A stretch of 64,000 bases of DNA from Flagellimonas allohymeniacidonis (GTDB taxonomy: Bacteria > Bacteroidota > Bacteroidia > Flavobacteriales > Flavobacteriaceae). The stretch lies in the NCBI RefSeq assembly GCF_004296335.1, contig NZ_SGIU01000003.1, positions 30,731 to 94,730 on the forward strand, given 5' to 3'. The translations under genes were made by a program, and so were the position numbers. Position 1 is the stretch's first letter, and each line of letters opens with the position of its first letter. Positions 27,936 through 38,342 of the stretch are shown here, one piece after another. The notes beneath the pieces are model-generated. The model was not told where the DNA came from. It searched no databases and saw only the letters and a list, made by a program, of their open reading frames with translations.

Positions 27936-28498
27936 TTAAGAAACTCTCAAAAGACCAAATAAGCAATGTTATATGGATATTGGCCATTGTGCTGATTCTA
28001 TTTACCCCGCTAGGTTTCTATGCCAGAGTGTTGGTAGGAAAGGTCTTTGCAACAAGTGCCAACATTATTGAGATTGATAATCGAGAGAAGTTAAAGGCGT
28101 ACAACTGGAAATTAAAGGACCTTGAAGGGAATGGCATTAGCTTTTCTGATTTAAAAGGAGAAGTGGTTTTGATAAACTTTTGGGCGACTTGGTGTCCTCC
28201 ATGTGTGGCGGAAATGCCTAGTTTAAATGATCTATACCAAGATTACCACGAGAAGATTGCGTTTGTATTTGTAGCCAATGATCAAAAAGAGAAAGTGGTT
28301 TCTTTTTTAGACAAAAAGCAATACGGATTCCCTGTTTTTTTTGAAACTTTATCCACTCCCGATCTTCTAATTTCGAGAAGTATTCCAGCCACCTATATCT
28401 TGAGCAAATCCGGAGAAATCGTTGTTGCAGAAAAAGGTGCGGCCGATTGGAATTCGCAGTCCACTCGGGAGCTATTAGATCAACTTTTGCAAGAATAG
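27932..28498 (+). CDS. TlpA-like thiol-disulfide oxidoreductase
   Basis: A 188-residue protein with an N-terminal membrane anchor (VIWILAIVLILFTPLGFY) and a periplasmic thioredoxin domain whose motif FWATWCPPCVAEMPSL has an intact CPPC. It probably reduces disulfides, for example in cytochrome maturation or protein repair. It is the close paralogue of the preceding gene (shared pattern ENLR...KAYNWKLKD) and overlaps it by four bases; the CrtA-like gene follows after three bases, perhaps in the same transcript. Confidence 0.93.
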   Translation: MIKKLSKDQISNVIWILAIVLILFTPLGFYARVLVGKVFATSANIIEIDNREKLKAYNWKLKDLEGNGISFSDLKGEVVLINFWATWCPPCVAEMPSLNDLYQDYHEKIAFVFVANDQKEKVVSFLDKKQYGFPVFFETLSTPDLLISRSIPATYILSKSGEIVVAEKGAADWNSQSTRELLDQLLQE

Positions 28499-28501
28499 GC
28501 T

Positions 28502-29212
28502 ATGTCTCAGATAACCACCATTACCCTTTTTAGATACTCTGGGTTAAGGAACAAACTTTGGGCATTTGGCATGATGCAGTTTGCCCATAAACATTTGAAA
28601 GGTAGTTCTGGTTTGGAGTTTTATAAACTCTTGGGTAGCGGTAAAAAGGGGTTTAATCCCTTACCGGATTGGAGCGTGTATGCCTTGTTTCAAATTTGGA
28701 ACGATGAAAAACAGGCCGAAGACTTCTTTGCTTCATCAAAATTGATAAGAAAGTATCAAAATCGGACTGAGGAATCTTGGATCCTATTTTTAAAAAGCTC
28801 GATAAGTAGGGGGGAATGGTCTGGTAGTAATCCTTTCCAAAAAAGTCCTTCTTTGGACCAGAACAACCCCTACATAGTGGCCATTACCAGGGCCAACATT
28901 AAAACGAAACTCCTGTTTAAGTTCTGGAAATATGTTCCTAAATCGCAGCACGGACTTCTAGAAAATGATGGTTTGATCTACACCAAAGGATTTGGAGAAG
29001 TACCTATAAAGCACATGGCCACGTTCAGTGTTTGGAAAGATAAAAAGTCATTGGATTCGTTTGCTTACCAAAATAACCCTCATGTGGGAGCCATTCGGCA
29101 GACCCGTATCTTGGATTGGTACAAGGAAGAACTGTTTTCCCGTTTTCAACCCTACAGATCCATTGGAACCTGGGAAGGGAAAAACCCACTACCGTCATTA
29201 GACCCTAACTAG
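28502..29212 (+). CDS. crtA: CrtA-like carotenoid oxygenase (probable acyclic-end 2-hydroxylase)
   Basis: A 236-residue protein of the spheroidene monooxygenase family. It matches CrtA along its length: KLWAFGMMQFAHKHLK near residue 19, WSVYALFQIWNDEKQAEDFF, GEWSGSNPF, the central ITRANIK, FGEVPIKHMATFSVW and EELFSRFQPYRSIGTWEGKNP. A relative from a myxol-making marine Flavobacteriaceae strain is known to be a carotenoid 2-hydroxylase, so that activity is inferred here in place of the C2 ketolase. It faces the crt operon, overlapping the cruF-like gene by 15 bases tail to tail. Confidence 0.85.
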   Translation: MSQITTITLFRYSGLRNKLWAFGMMQFAHKHLKGSSGLEFYKLLGSGKKGFNPLPDWSVYALFQIWNDEKQAEDFFASSKLIRKYQNRTEESWILFLKSSISRGEWSGSNPFQKSPSLDQNNPYIVAITRANIKTKLLFKFWKYVPKSQHGLLENDGLIYTKGFGEVPIKHMATFSVWKDKKSLDSFAYQNNPHVGAIRQTRILDWYKEELFSRFQPYRSIGTWEGKNPLPSLDPN

Positions 29213-29836
29213 AAAAAAGTAAACAAAGAAAAGTAGTTGGACTCCATAAAGATGTATGGAAATTGCCCGGTTTCCTGAGATTTTGAACTTCCAAAGGAAA
29301 ATCTGCATCAACAACCCAATTGCGAACCACGTAATATAATTTTTTATAGGTACATGTCCTTCGAATGTCCAAAAGTCAAAGTTAGGTGCATTCTGCTCCA
29401 TGAAGTAATCCAAAAGGACCATTAAGCCAGCAGCCAGGGCCATTTTAACATAGATTGATATTTTTAAAGGACTTACTATCGCTGCTGTTGTAAATGCCAA
29501 TAAAGCCCAAAAACATCCTATAAGTAAGGGTACACCATCCAATTTGAAACCTAAGTTTTCTCCATAGACATATTCCCCGAAAAGAATTCCGTGGTTGACA
29601 CCCAACCATTCTGCGAACATTCCCATTGTAAAAAAGAGGAGAAACAGCAAGGCCTTTTTCATGCTGTTGATTGAAAAAACCCAGATGAATAAAATAAGAT
29701 TTATAAAAAGGTTCAAAGGAGTCTTCTCCAAAAACCATTCTTTATGACCAATGGTCATTCCAATTATTGCGGATAGATGAAACAGCCAAACTAGAAAGGC
29801 CGCAAACCAAATTCGAAATTGAGGTTTAAAGGACAT
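29198..29836 (-). CDS. cruF: CruF-like carotenoid 1,2-hydratase (membrane)
   Basis: A 212-residue membrane protein with about seven helices belonging to the DUF422/CruF family: FAEWLGVNHGILFGEYVYGE near residue 78, GVPLLIGCFWALL, LLDYFMEQNAPNFDFWTF and VPIKNYITWF. It adds water across the terminal double bond of an acyclic psi end group to give a 1'-hydroxy carotenoid, the step before CrtD. It is the last gene of the minus-strand carotenoid operon, one base after crtD. Confidence 0.85.
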   Translation of the reverse strand: MSFKPQFRIWFAAFLVWLFHLSAIIGMTIGHKEWFLEKTPLNLFINLILFIWVFSINSMKKALLFLLFFTMGMFAEWLGVNHGILFGEYVYGENLGFKLDGVPLLIGCFWALLAFTTAAIVSPLKISIYVKMALAAGLMVLLDYFMEQNAPNFDFWTFEGHVPIKNYITWFAIGLLMQIFLWKFKISGNRAISIHLYGVQLLFFVYFFLVRV

Positions 29837-29837
29837 T

Positions 29838-31753
<1,916 letters not shown>

Positions 31754-32593
31754 TTAAAACAGTTGAAGTTTATAATTGACATAAGACTTCGCCAAAAGTC
31801 CGAATTTTTGATAATTTGGAACACGAATTCGCGTATTTTTTATTTCCAAAGGGGGCGTGCTTTGAAGTTTTTGGAGCAACTTGTTATAATATTTGTATGC
31901 GGTGTAAACACCGAATTTGGCCTCCTCGGGTAATCTTACAATTCCAGAATATCCCTTGGCAAAGTCAGCTTTTATCTCATCCACAATCCTTTTTTTGGAT
32001 ACTTCGTCCAGTTCCAACAAATTGGTGTTTGGGAAATAGGTTCGCTCCAATTGTTCAAAGTCAGCCTTAAGGTCTCGAAGAAAGTTCACTTTTTGGAATG
32101 CGGACCCTAGTGCCATAGCTGACTCTTTCAACTCTTCGTATTGCTGTTTGTCTCCCTTTACGAATACACAAAGACACATGAGTCCAACCACATCCGCGGA
32201 ACCGTAAATATATTCCTTGTACTCGGCATGGGTCTTATACTCTTTCTTGGAAAGATCCATTCGCATACTTTTCATAAAAGAATCCACAAGGTGTTTGGGA
32301 ATATCGTAGGTATGATAGGTATGTTGAAATGAATTCAGGATGGGATTTAAGCTTATTCTGTTTTCCAGGGCATCCTCCAAATCCTGTTCAAACTTTTCAA
32401 AAAGCTGTTGTTTATCGTAGTCATGGAAGGTATCCACAATCTCATCGGCGAACCTTACGAAACCATAAATATTATAGATATCGGCCCTGATCGAACTTGA
32501 CAACATTTTTGTGGCAAGCGCAAAGGAAGTGCTGTAGGACTGGGTCACAATTCTACTGCAGGTATATGATACGTTGTCGAAAATAGTTTTCAT
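31754..32593 (-). CDS. crtB: Phytoene synthase CrtB
   Basis: A 279-residue squalene/phytoene synthase with both aspartate-rich motifs: FADEIVDTFHD near residue 53 and FLRDLKADFEQL near residue 180, plus KYYNKLL near the C-terminus. It condenses two geranylgeranyl diphosphates to phytoene, the committed step of the pathway. It is four bases downstream of crtI in the operon. Confidence 0.96.
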   Translation of the reverse strand: MKTIFDNVSYTCSRIVTQSYSTSFALATKMLSSSIRADIYNIYGFVRFADEIVDTFHDYDKQQLFEKFEQDLEDALENRISLNPILNSFQHTYHTYDIPKHLVDSFMKSMRMDLSKKEYKTHAEYKEYIYGSADVVGLMCLCVFVKGDKQQYEELKESAMALGSAFQKVNFLRDLKADFEQLERTYFPNTNLLELDEVSKKRIVDEIKADFAKGYSGIVRLPEEAKFGVYTAYKYYNKLLQKLQSTPPLEIKNTRIRVPNYQKFGLLAKSYVNYKLQLF

Positions 32594-32597
32594 CTTC

Positions 32598-34052
32598 TTA
32601 AGCTTTTTGTAGGATTAAGTCCGATACCAATTTTCCAGAAATCAGGGAAGGTGGCACCCCTGGCCCGGGAACTGTAAGCTGACCTGTAAAAAACAAGTTT
32701 TTTACTTTGCTGCTTTTCAAATTGGGTCGCAAAAAGGCAGTCTGTTTCAAGGTATTGGCCATGCCATAAGCATTGCCTTTGTATGAATTGTACTGCTCAA
32801 CAAAATCGTTCACACAAAAGCTTTCTCTAAAAAGAATGGACTCCCTGGTGGATTGTTTTGTGTGCTTATCAAATCTATCAATAACAATATCAAAGTATTG
32901 TAATCGCAATTGCGGAGTATCTTCCAAACCGGGAGCTATAGGAACCAGGAAAAAACCGGTCTCACACCCTTCAGGAGCCATGGAAGCGTCGGTTACGGAA
33001 GGGAAATTGACATAAAACAAAGGCTCACTGGGCCATTGTGGACGGTCATAAATCTCTTCGGCATGTTTTTCAAAATCGGTATCGAAGAATAAATTGTGAT
33101 GTTCTATATTCTTTAATTTTTTGTTGAAACCAACATAAAATAGTAGGGAGGAGGGAGCATAGGTTTTCTTCTCCCAATAGGATTCTGAATATTGCCGATA
33201 TTGTTTTGGCAAAAGGGTTTCGGAGTGGTGATAATCCGCTCCGCTGATGACAAAATCAGAAATAAATTCATTGCCATTCGACTCTATCCCTATCACTTTC
33301 CCATTTTCGACCTTTATTTTCTCCACAGGACTGTTCGTGTGAAAAGTAACTCCCAGTTCTTCTGCCAAGCTTTTCATGGCCTTGATGATTTCATACATCC
33401 CACCTCTTGGATGCCATGTACCAAGACCAAAATCCGCAAAATTCATGAAGCTATAGAATGAAGGCGTCTTGCTAGGCTTGGCTCCCAGAAAAAGTACGGG
33501 AAACTCTAGGGTAGAGACCAACTTTGGATTCTTGAAGCGTTTTCGCACCTCTTGGCTTATGGTCTTGAAAAATTGATCCACCCTAAAAACGGTTTCTTTG
33601 GTGACCAACTCGAGGGGAGATAGTCCTGGGCGAAGAACCACTTTGTTGATGGCAATGTCATAGTTTTCTTGGGCCTTCCCAATAAATTTTCTTAAATGGC
33701 TACTGCTTCCAACTTCTATCCTTTCGAATTCCTCACAAATTTTGTCCATACAATCACCAATGGTGATCACATCGTCTTCAAAGAAAATTTTGTACGCTGG
33801 GTCAAGTTTATCGAGCTGATAGTAGTCGGAGGTACTTTTTCCAAAATCATTGAAAAACTTCTCAAAAATGTCTGGCATCCAATACCAACTGGGGCCTATA
33901 TCAAAGGTAAAACCATCTTTATGCAATTGTCGGGCTCTTCCCCCAACAGTGGTATTTTTCTCAAAAACAGAAACATCATAACCGGCCTTGGCCAAATAGC
34001 AAGAAGCAGATAGCGAGGAAAAACCGGAACCTATGACAACTATTTTTTTCAT
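32598..34052 (-). CDS. crtI: Phytoene desaturase CrtI
   Basis: A 484-residue FAD-dependent desaturase with VIGSGFSSLSASCYLAKAG (FAD motif, residue 5 on), VFEKNTTVGGRARQL, FDIGPSWYWMP and a C-terminal LFFTGQLTVPGPGVPPSLISGK. It converts phytoene to lycopene in a four-step desaturation. It follows the carH-like regulator by 18 bases, so regulator and pathway share a transcript. Confidence 0.95.
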   Translation of the reverse strand: MKKIVVIGSGFSSLSASCYLAKAGYDVSVFEKNTTVGGRARQLHKDGFTFDIGPSWYWMPDIFEKFFNDFGKSTSDYYQLDKLDPAYKIFFEDDVITIGDCMDKICEEFERIEVGSSSHLRKFIGKAQENYDIAINKVVLRPGLSPLELVTKETVFRVDQFFKTISQEVRKRFKNPKLVSTLEFPVLFLGAKPSKTPSFYSFMNFADFGLGTWHPRGGMYEIIKAMKSLAEELGVTFHTNSPVEKIKVENGKVIGIESNGNEFISDFVISGADYHHSETLLPKQYRQYSESYWEKKTYAPSSLLFYVGFNKKLKNIEHHNLFFDTDFEKHAEEIYDRPQWPSEPLFYVNFPSVTDASMAPEGCETGFFLVPIAPGLEDTPQLRLQYFDIVIDRFDKHTKQSTRESILFRESFCVNDFVEQYNSYKGNAYGMANTLKQTAFLRPNLKSSKVKNLFFTGQLTVPGPGVPPSLISGKLVSDLILQKA

Positions 34053-34070
34053 GTAACCTTATCAATTTAC

Positions 34071-34970
34071 TCAAAGTGAAGAAATCAAATGTTCTATAGA
34101 ATTGAAGGCTGAAATATGTTCTGGCAATGAGCTTTCCGGAATATACTGAATTTGATGGCCCAAAACCAGAAGTTTTGAATTCCCTGAACTGTTTAAGGTT
34201 TTGGAAAATTTCTTAAAGTAATCTAACAGTTCATCTTTTGTGGGGGAAACGGTAAAGTAGGAGACAAAGTTGATATTGTCATAATATTTCAAGAGATCCA
34301 CCAAACTCTCTATAGGCATTGTTTGACCCAGATAGATTGATTTATAGCCTCTTAAGGTAATCTCATAATTGAGATAGAGCAATCCAATTTCATGGATTTC
34401 ATTTTCGGGCAAAAAAAGTGAAAAAACTTTGTCCTTCTTGGTCGGTTCCACCAATTGGAGCTTTTCTGTATTGATGTATATTTTTTGTTTGATCAAATGA
34501 GTGATAAAGTGTTCATGGGCCGGACTGATGGTGTCTGTCTGCCATAGGAGACCCAACTCATTGAGAAGGGGAATGAACACCTCATTGAAAATATCCCGAA
34601 ATGACCTTTCAGAAAGAAGGCTATTGTATGTATTTAAAAACAAGGTTTGATCAAAATTGATCATCGCCAGCTTAAAGGCATTTATGGCATGGTTCTTTTC
34701 GCTGTTGTTGGCCACAATTTCACGAACCATAATTGGGATGTGTGATTCCTCGAGTTTTGCAATCTTGGAAATCTTGTATCCATTATTGTAAAGAAGCGTA
34801 ATATTTAAGAGCTTTTGGAGGCTGGCTAAGCTATAGTACCTTATGTTGGTGCTTGTACGTTCAGGAGAAAATAGGTTGTAACGTTTTTCCCAGATTCTAA
34901 TGGTATGGGCCTTTATTCCTGAAAGGTTCTCCATATCACGAATACTAAAAGACTTTTTTACATTGTTCAT
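34071..34970 (-). CDS. CarH-like MerR regulator with cobalamin-binding domain
   Basis: A 299-residue protein: MerR winged helix at residues 8-75 (SIRDMENLSGIKAHTIRIWEKRY) and a C-terminal B12-binding module. The light-sensing motif W-x9-E-H of CarH is present as W143...E153-H154, and the cobalt-ligating E-x-H-x-x-G as E191-I-H193-E-I-G196. The residue after the tryptophan is Gln144, whereas CarH of Thermus has His132, which caps cobalt after illumination. CarH binds adenosylcobalamin and represses carotenoid genes in the dark. As first gene of the crt operon it is probably autoregulated. ATG 34970 gives the conserved start; eight upstream codons are possible. Confidence 0.88.
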   Translation of the reverse strand: MNNVKKSFSIRDMENLSGIKAHTIRIWEKRYNLFSPERTSTNIRYYSLASLQKLLNITLLYNNGYKISKIAKLEESHIPIMVREIVANNSEKNHAINAFKLAMINFDQTLFLNTYNSLLSERSFRDIFNEVFIPLLNELGLLWQTDTISPAHEHFITHLIKQKIYINTEKLQLVEPTKKDKVFSLFLPENEIHEIGLLYLNYEITLRGYKSIYLGQTMPIESLVDLLKYYDNINFVSYFTVSPTKDELLDYFKKFSKTLNSSGNSKLLVLGHQIQYIPESSLPEHISAFNSIEHLISSL

Positions 34971-34991
34971 CTTTTTGTTATAATCGTTAAA

Positions 34992-34999
34992 CAAATTTA
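34992..34999 (-). promoter_or_regulatory. -7 promoter element of the crt operon
   Basis: On the minus strand TAAATTTG ends 21 bases before the regulator ATG. The region upstream of it lacks a clear TTG, which would fit a regulated promoter. Confidence 0.5.
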
Positions 35000-35100
35000 C
35001 AATTAATATCGGGTCGTCCTAATAAATAGTCTTAAAATTTGGTTATTTATTAAGGATGTATTGTGGATAACTTGGGTTGAAAGAGAAACAAAATAGCATA

Positions 35101-35125
35101 AAAAAACCGCACTAAATGCGGTTTT
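35101..35125 (-). terminator. Terminator of tRNA-Leu
   Basis: On the minus strand a 9-bp stem AAAACCGCA / TGCGGTTTT with a 5-base loop continues into a T run (about 35100-35106), directly after the tRNA. Confidence 0.85.
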
Positions 35126-35126
35126 G

Positions 35127-35210
35127 TGCCCACGACTGGAGTCGAACCAGCACGTCCGGAAGGACACTACCCCCTCAAGGTAGCGTGTCTACCAATTCCA
35201 CCACGTGGGC
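35127..35210 (-). tRNA. tRNA-Leu (anticodon GAG)
   Basis: An 84-base tRNA with acceptor stem GCCCACG / CGTGGGC, D-arm GGTGGAATTGGTAGACAC, anticodon stem CTACC / GGTAG around loop TTGAGGG (anticodon GAG), a long class II variable arm and T-arm GGTTCGACTCC. Discriminator A at 35127. The terminal CCA is not encoded. The gene is transcribed alone, with its own promoter and terminator. Confidence 0.96.
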
Positions 35211-35216
35211 ATTTTG

Positions 35217-35230
35217 GCGGGTGCAAGCTA
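35217..35230 (-). promoter_or_regulatory. Promoter -7 element and initial transcribed region of tRNA-Leu
   Basis: The minus strand reads TAGCTTGCACCCGC, similar to the identical TATATTTGCACCCGC before tRNA-Lys and the likely rRNA leader. The tRNA starts seven bases downstream. Confidence 0.55.
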
Positions 35231-35358
35231 GCAAAAAATGACCAAGTCGGAAACTAAATTTCACATTATCTATTCAGGTCTTGAAATCAATTATTAAGAA
35301 TTGGAAGGCAATGGTTATAAGTTGGAAGTTGCTGCCCTCAGGAAGAACTGTTTAACCT

Positions 35359-35805
35359 TTATCTGTAAAGACTGCTTGAGGTCTTCGCATGTAAAAGTCT
35401 TTTGGCCGTCCTCCAGAAAAACAAAGATGTGGGATTGGGTTCCATGCCTTCATCTGGCGTTTCAATGTATGAACTGGTCAGCAGTTTTAAGAACTGGAGT
35501 TCATTGCTGTCGCCCAAAAAATCTTCATAAGCCATTTCCCATTTGTGAAACTCCCTTTTTTTTATTTCAGCATTGGAGAGTACTTCAACATTGGTATGGC
35601 GAGGATCTGTTTTGATTCGATCAAACAAAGAAAGTACTTTAATTTGATTGCCTTCTAGATATTGCAGGAACTCACCATGGTAGTACAACAAACATCCCGT
35701 AATATCCCTTTCTTGATTCAATACTCGGGCCTTTTCAAGCATTTCGGTAATCTGGCTCTTTTTAAAGGAAGGGCTAGCCGTGGATCGATAGACTAGACAA
35801 AACAT
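35359..35805 (-). CDS. Stand-alone BLUF-domain blue-light photoreceptor
   Basis: A 148-residue protein consisting of one BLUF domain (1-95) plus a short C-terminal tail. All photocycle residues are at the spacing of AppA: Y6, N30, Q48, W89 and M91 (Y-Q distance 42, Y-W distance 83). The flavin-binding sequence ITGCLLYYHGEFLQYLEG is intact. Blue light rearranges the hydrogen bond network around FAD; the output partner of such short BLUF proteins is usually another protein bound by the tail. It lies next to a CarH-like regulator and carotenoid genes, separated by tRNA-Leu, which suggests a light-related role. Confidence 0.93.
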   Translation of the reverse strand: MFCLVYRSTASPSFKKSQITEMLEKARVLNQERDITGCLLYYHGEFLQYLEGNQIKVLSLFDRIKTDPRHTNVEVLSNAEIKKREFHKWEMAYEDFLGDSNELQFLKLLTSSYIETPDEGMEPNPTSLFFWRTAKRLLHAKTSSSLYR

Positions 35806-35992
35806 GCATTTGATTTTAGAAACGAGCTAAGGGAAACTACCTGCAAGGGCCACAATGGCCTTTGAAACTTCAATGTTCCTTTAAAGGTAATGAATTGTAA
35901 AAAAACAAGAAACCCAACAGGAACGGTAGGGTGTTATTGCCAGTCAATAGTAAGGAATTGAATTAAATATTCTTTGAGTCTTTAATGTGGAA

Positions 35993-37054
35993 TTATTTTA
36001 TGAGGAATTCAATTTCCTTTAGTACTTCCCTATCCATGTCAAAATTTTCAACCTTTTTGTCAAACAGCCGGTTGAGATTGTTTCCGGCCAAATCCTCAAA
36101 TCGTGATTCCACCTCTATCTTAAACTTTCCTGTATCCCAATTTTCCAGCGGTTCAAATCGAACAGCAGTTTCTTGGTAGAGCAAAGTAAATTTTCCGTTT
36201 ATTTCTTCTCCAATTTCGTTTTTAATGTGTATGGTTTCCTTGGCTAAAATGGCATCCATAGTCTCATTAAAAAGTATGGTCAATGGGTCTTTCGTATTGG
36301 GATTTGGTGTTTCCATAGTCCAATCCTGGGGTTTGGGCCTGTTTCCATCTCTTTGGACAACCACCAAGTTCTTAAAGTAGGGTTGCTTAAGCTCGACTCC
36401 TTGGGCTGATTTCCATTCCTTACTGAACTGTATGGCGTATTGATGCCCCTCTTTTAAAGGTAACCCCTGTGTTTTATTGGGAATCAATCCAGTTTTTATT
36501 CGTCCAGGGTCAAGCCAAAGGGTTAGCAGGTCATGTTCTTGGTTCCATAGTTCCGACTCCAATGCCAGAAAAATAGATACCTGTTCATTCGAAGTATTAT
36601 CTATTACTTTGATGTAATCCAAGGCACTACCCACAGATTGCATGGGTTCTGAAAATTGAACATGCAGCTTTAGCAGATTTTCAGGTACAGCGTCTTTCGA
36701 AGGATAAATTGCCAATATTTCAGGAGGTTTTCCGCTGTTTTGATCTATTGGCGCAAAATTTGCCAAGACCTTTTTATCTTTTCTCCGAAAGGTATATGTA
36801 ATATTCGAAGTAAAAGGCACGACAGGACGAAATTGATAGATGTTTTCCCAAGGCTGTATTTCTCCCAATACAGCAGTTTCTGATTCATCACCTAAAAAAA
36901 CACCAATATCGCTGTGTTGGACGGAAGTTCTAAAACGCACCGCCACTGCCTTTCCGTTTAAATAGTCAATACCGAGAACCTGTAATTCATCTTCCTTTTT
37001 GCAGCTTGAAACGCATAAGAAGGCCAGGAACAGAATCGCTATGTATCTTTTCAT
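35993..37054 (-). CDS. Ig-like domain lipoprotein, function unknown
   Basis: A 353-residue lipoprotein (FLCVSSCKKE, C18). The middle (about 122-215) and C-terminal region (about 255-345) look like bacterial Ig-like (SbsA/Big-type) repeats: LHVQFSEPMQSVG and LTILFNETMDAILA are the typical 'extreme strain' segments. No enzyme motif is seen. It is 12 bases downstream of another secreted protein of unknown function, and this pair follows the nos cluster. I do not recognise a specific homologue. Confidence 0.75.
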   Translation of the reverse strand: MKRYIAILFLAFLCVSSCKKEDELQVLGIDYLNGKAVAVRFRTSVQHSDIGVFLGDESETAVLGEIQPWENIYQFRPVVPFTSNITYTFRRKDKKVLANFAPIDQNSGKPPEILAIYPSKDAVPENLLKLHVQFSEPMQSVGSALDYIKVIDNTSNEQVSIFLALESELWNQEHDLLTLWLDPGRIKTGLIPNKTQGLPLKEGHQYAIQFSKEWKSAQGVELKQPYFKNLVVVQRDGNRPKPQDWTMETPNPNTKDPLTILFNETMDAILAKETIHIKNEIGEEINGKFTLLYQETAVRFEPLENWDTGKFKIEVESRFEDLAGNNLNRLFDKKVENFDMDREVLKEIEFLIK

Positions 37055-37066
37055 GTTTACGAATGG

Positions 37067-38185
37067 CTACATCCACTCGATTGATCGACTTCTCAAAATG
37101 AGATCTCCATTTGAGGTTCTTTGTAAATAAACCACATTGGTAGCATCCAAATTATCCATTTGTAGGACATAGGGAAAGGGCAAATTGTCATAAGGAACGC
37201 CTTCAGTTTCCGCAAAAACCGTGACAGGCTCCGTGAGCGTCTTGTCGAAAGAGGCAATATCCTTGTACTTGATACGCATTACAGGCCTATTGGTATTTGA
37301 CATCAGAAAATATTTTTGTCCATTTTTTTCATATGAAATCATATCCAAAGGAGAGTTGCCAGCGCCCAATTCGGCAACAGTTCGACCTTTGGTGTGGGTG
37401 CCGTCCTTTAGGTCGGACATCGGGAACAGTACGAGTGGCGTACAGGTATAGCTTGCCATTAAATAGTCTTGGTTGTTGATATTGATGACATCAAAGGTCT
37501 TTATGGGGGCATGGGTCTCATAAGCCCCATGGGCTGCATGCCATATTTCGAGCGAAGCATATTCCTGTGCGTCATTAAAAGGAAAAGGAATGCTTCTAAA
37601 GGTGGAGCCGAATTCCTTATTGCTTAGCCCCGAAATCAATACTTTGCCGTTATGGTACATTAAATCGGAAATGGCCCAAATCCTCAAATCCCTATCCCAT
37701 TTGTCCTTGGCATCAGAGGCGATTACATCGTTAAGCTCAATCTTTGAATAGGAGACGTCATTCACAGGAACATTCTCAAATCCCTCTCCCTTAAGTCGCA
37801 AAATTACAGGGGTGCCATCCATGACATTTACCGAAAAATAAACATTTTTGGAAATGGGATTTACGGCCATATCATTGATTTTGATTTTGTCGGTAGTAGT
37901 GCCTAGGGAAGCGGCGATTTTTTGATCAAAGCCCTTGATGGCGATTTCACCACCTTCTTCTTTGGGAACAACATCCTTGGTATCGACGGCATAGACCGAC
38001 GCCTTTTTGGTATCTCCGATAAATAGAATTCCCTCCGGTCCGAAGGAGAGTTTATCCATGGATTCGATTTCAGGATTTCCCACCACAAATCCTGCTTTCA
38101 AATCGCTCTTTGTGTCTGTAATTGTAGCGGCTATGGTAACCAAGATGATGGCTACCAGTGAAAAGGTGGTCAGTAACTTTTTCAT
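37067..38185 (-). CDS. Exported protein, beta-propeller-like, function unknown
   Basis: A 372-residue protein with an N-terminal signal or anchor (LLTTFSLVAIILVTIAATI). The rest has repeats of strand-like blocks: GPEGILFIGDTKKASVYAVD near residue 50, NPISKNVYFSVNVMDG, LMYHNGKVLISGLSN, NQDYLMASYTCTPLVLFP and GQKYFLMSNTNRPVMRIKY, the rhythm of a beta-propeller. Several histidines cluster around EIWHAAHGAYETHAP. I do not recognise a family. It is first of a two-gene operon with the Ig-like lipoprotein; about 150 bases separate it from nosY. Confidence 0.7.
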   Translation of the reverse strand: MKKLLTTFSLVAIILVTIAATITDTKSDLKAGFVVGNPEIESMDKLSFGPEGILFIGDTKKASVYAVDTKDVVPKEEGGEIAIKGFDQKIAASLGTTTDKIKINDMAVNPISKNVYFSVNVMDGTPVILRLKGEGFENVPVNDVSYSKIELNDVIASDAKDKWDRDLRIWAISDLMYHNGKVLISGLSNKEFGSTFRSIPFPFNDAQEYASLEIWHAAHGAYETHAPIKTFDVININNQDYLMASYTCTPLVLFPMSDLKDGTHTKGRTVAELGAGNSPLDMISYEKNGQKYFLMSNTNRPVMRIKYKDIASFDKTLTEPVTVFAETEGVPYDNLPFPYVLQMDNLDATNVVYLQRTSNGDLILRSRSIEWM

Positions 38186-38342
38186 GAGATAGGTGTTTCC
38201 TTAAAAATATCCAATTTTGAAGGATCTATATTTCCCCTGTTGCCAATTAACTAAAATTTAACGGGTTGATTTTGTATGGATTAAGAAAAAACAAAGTAGC
38301 GGGAGGAAAGGAAGAGCATATCAAGCAAAAAACCTCCAAGAC

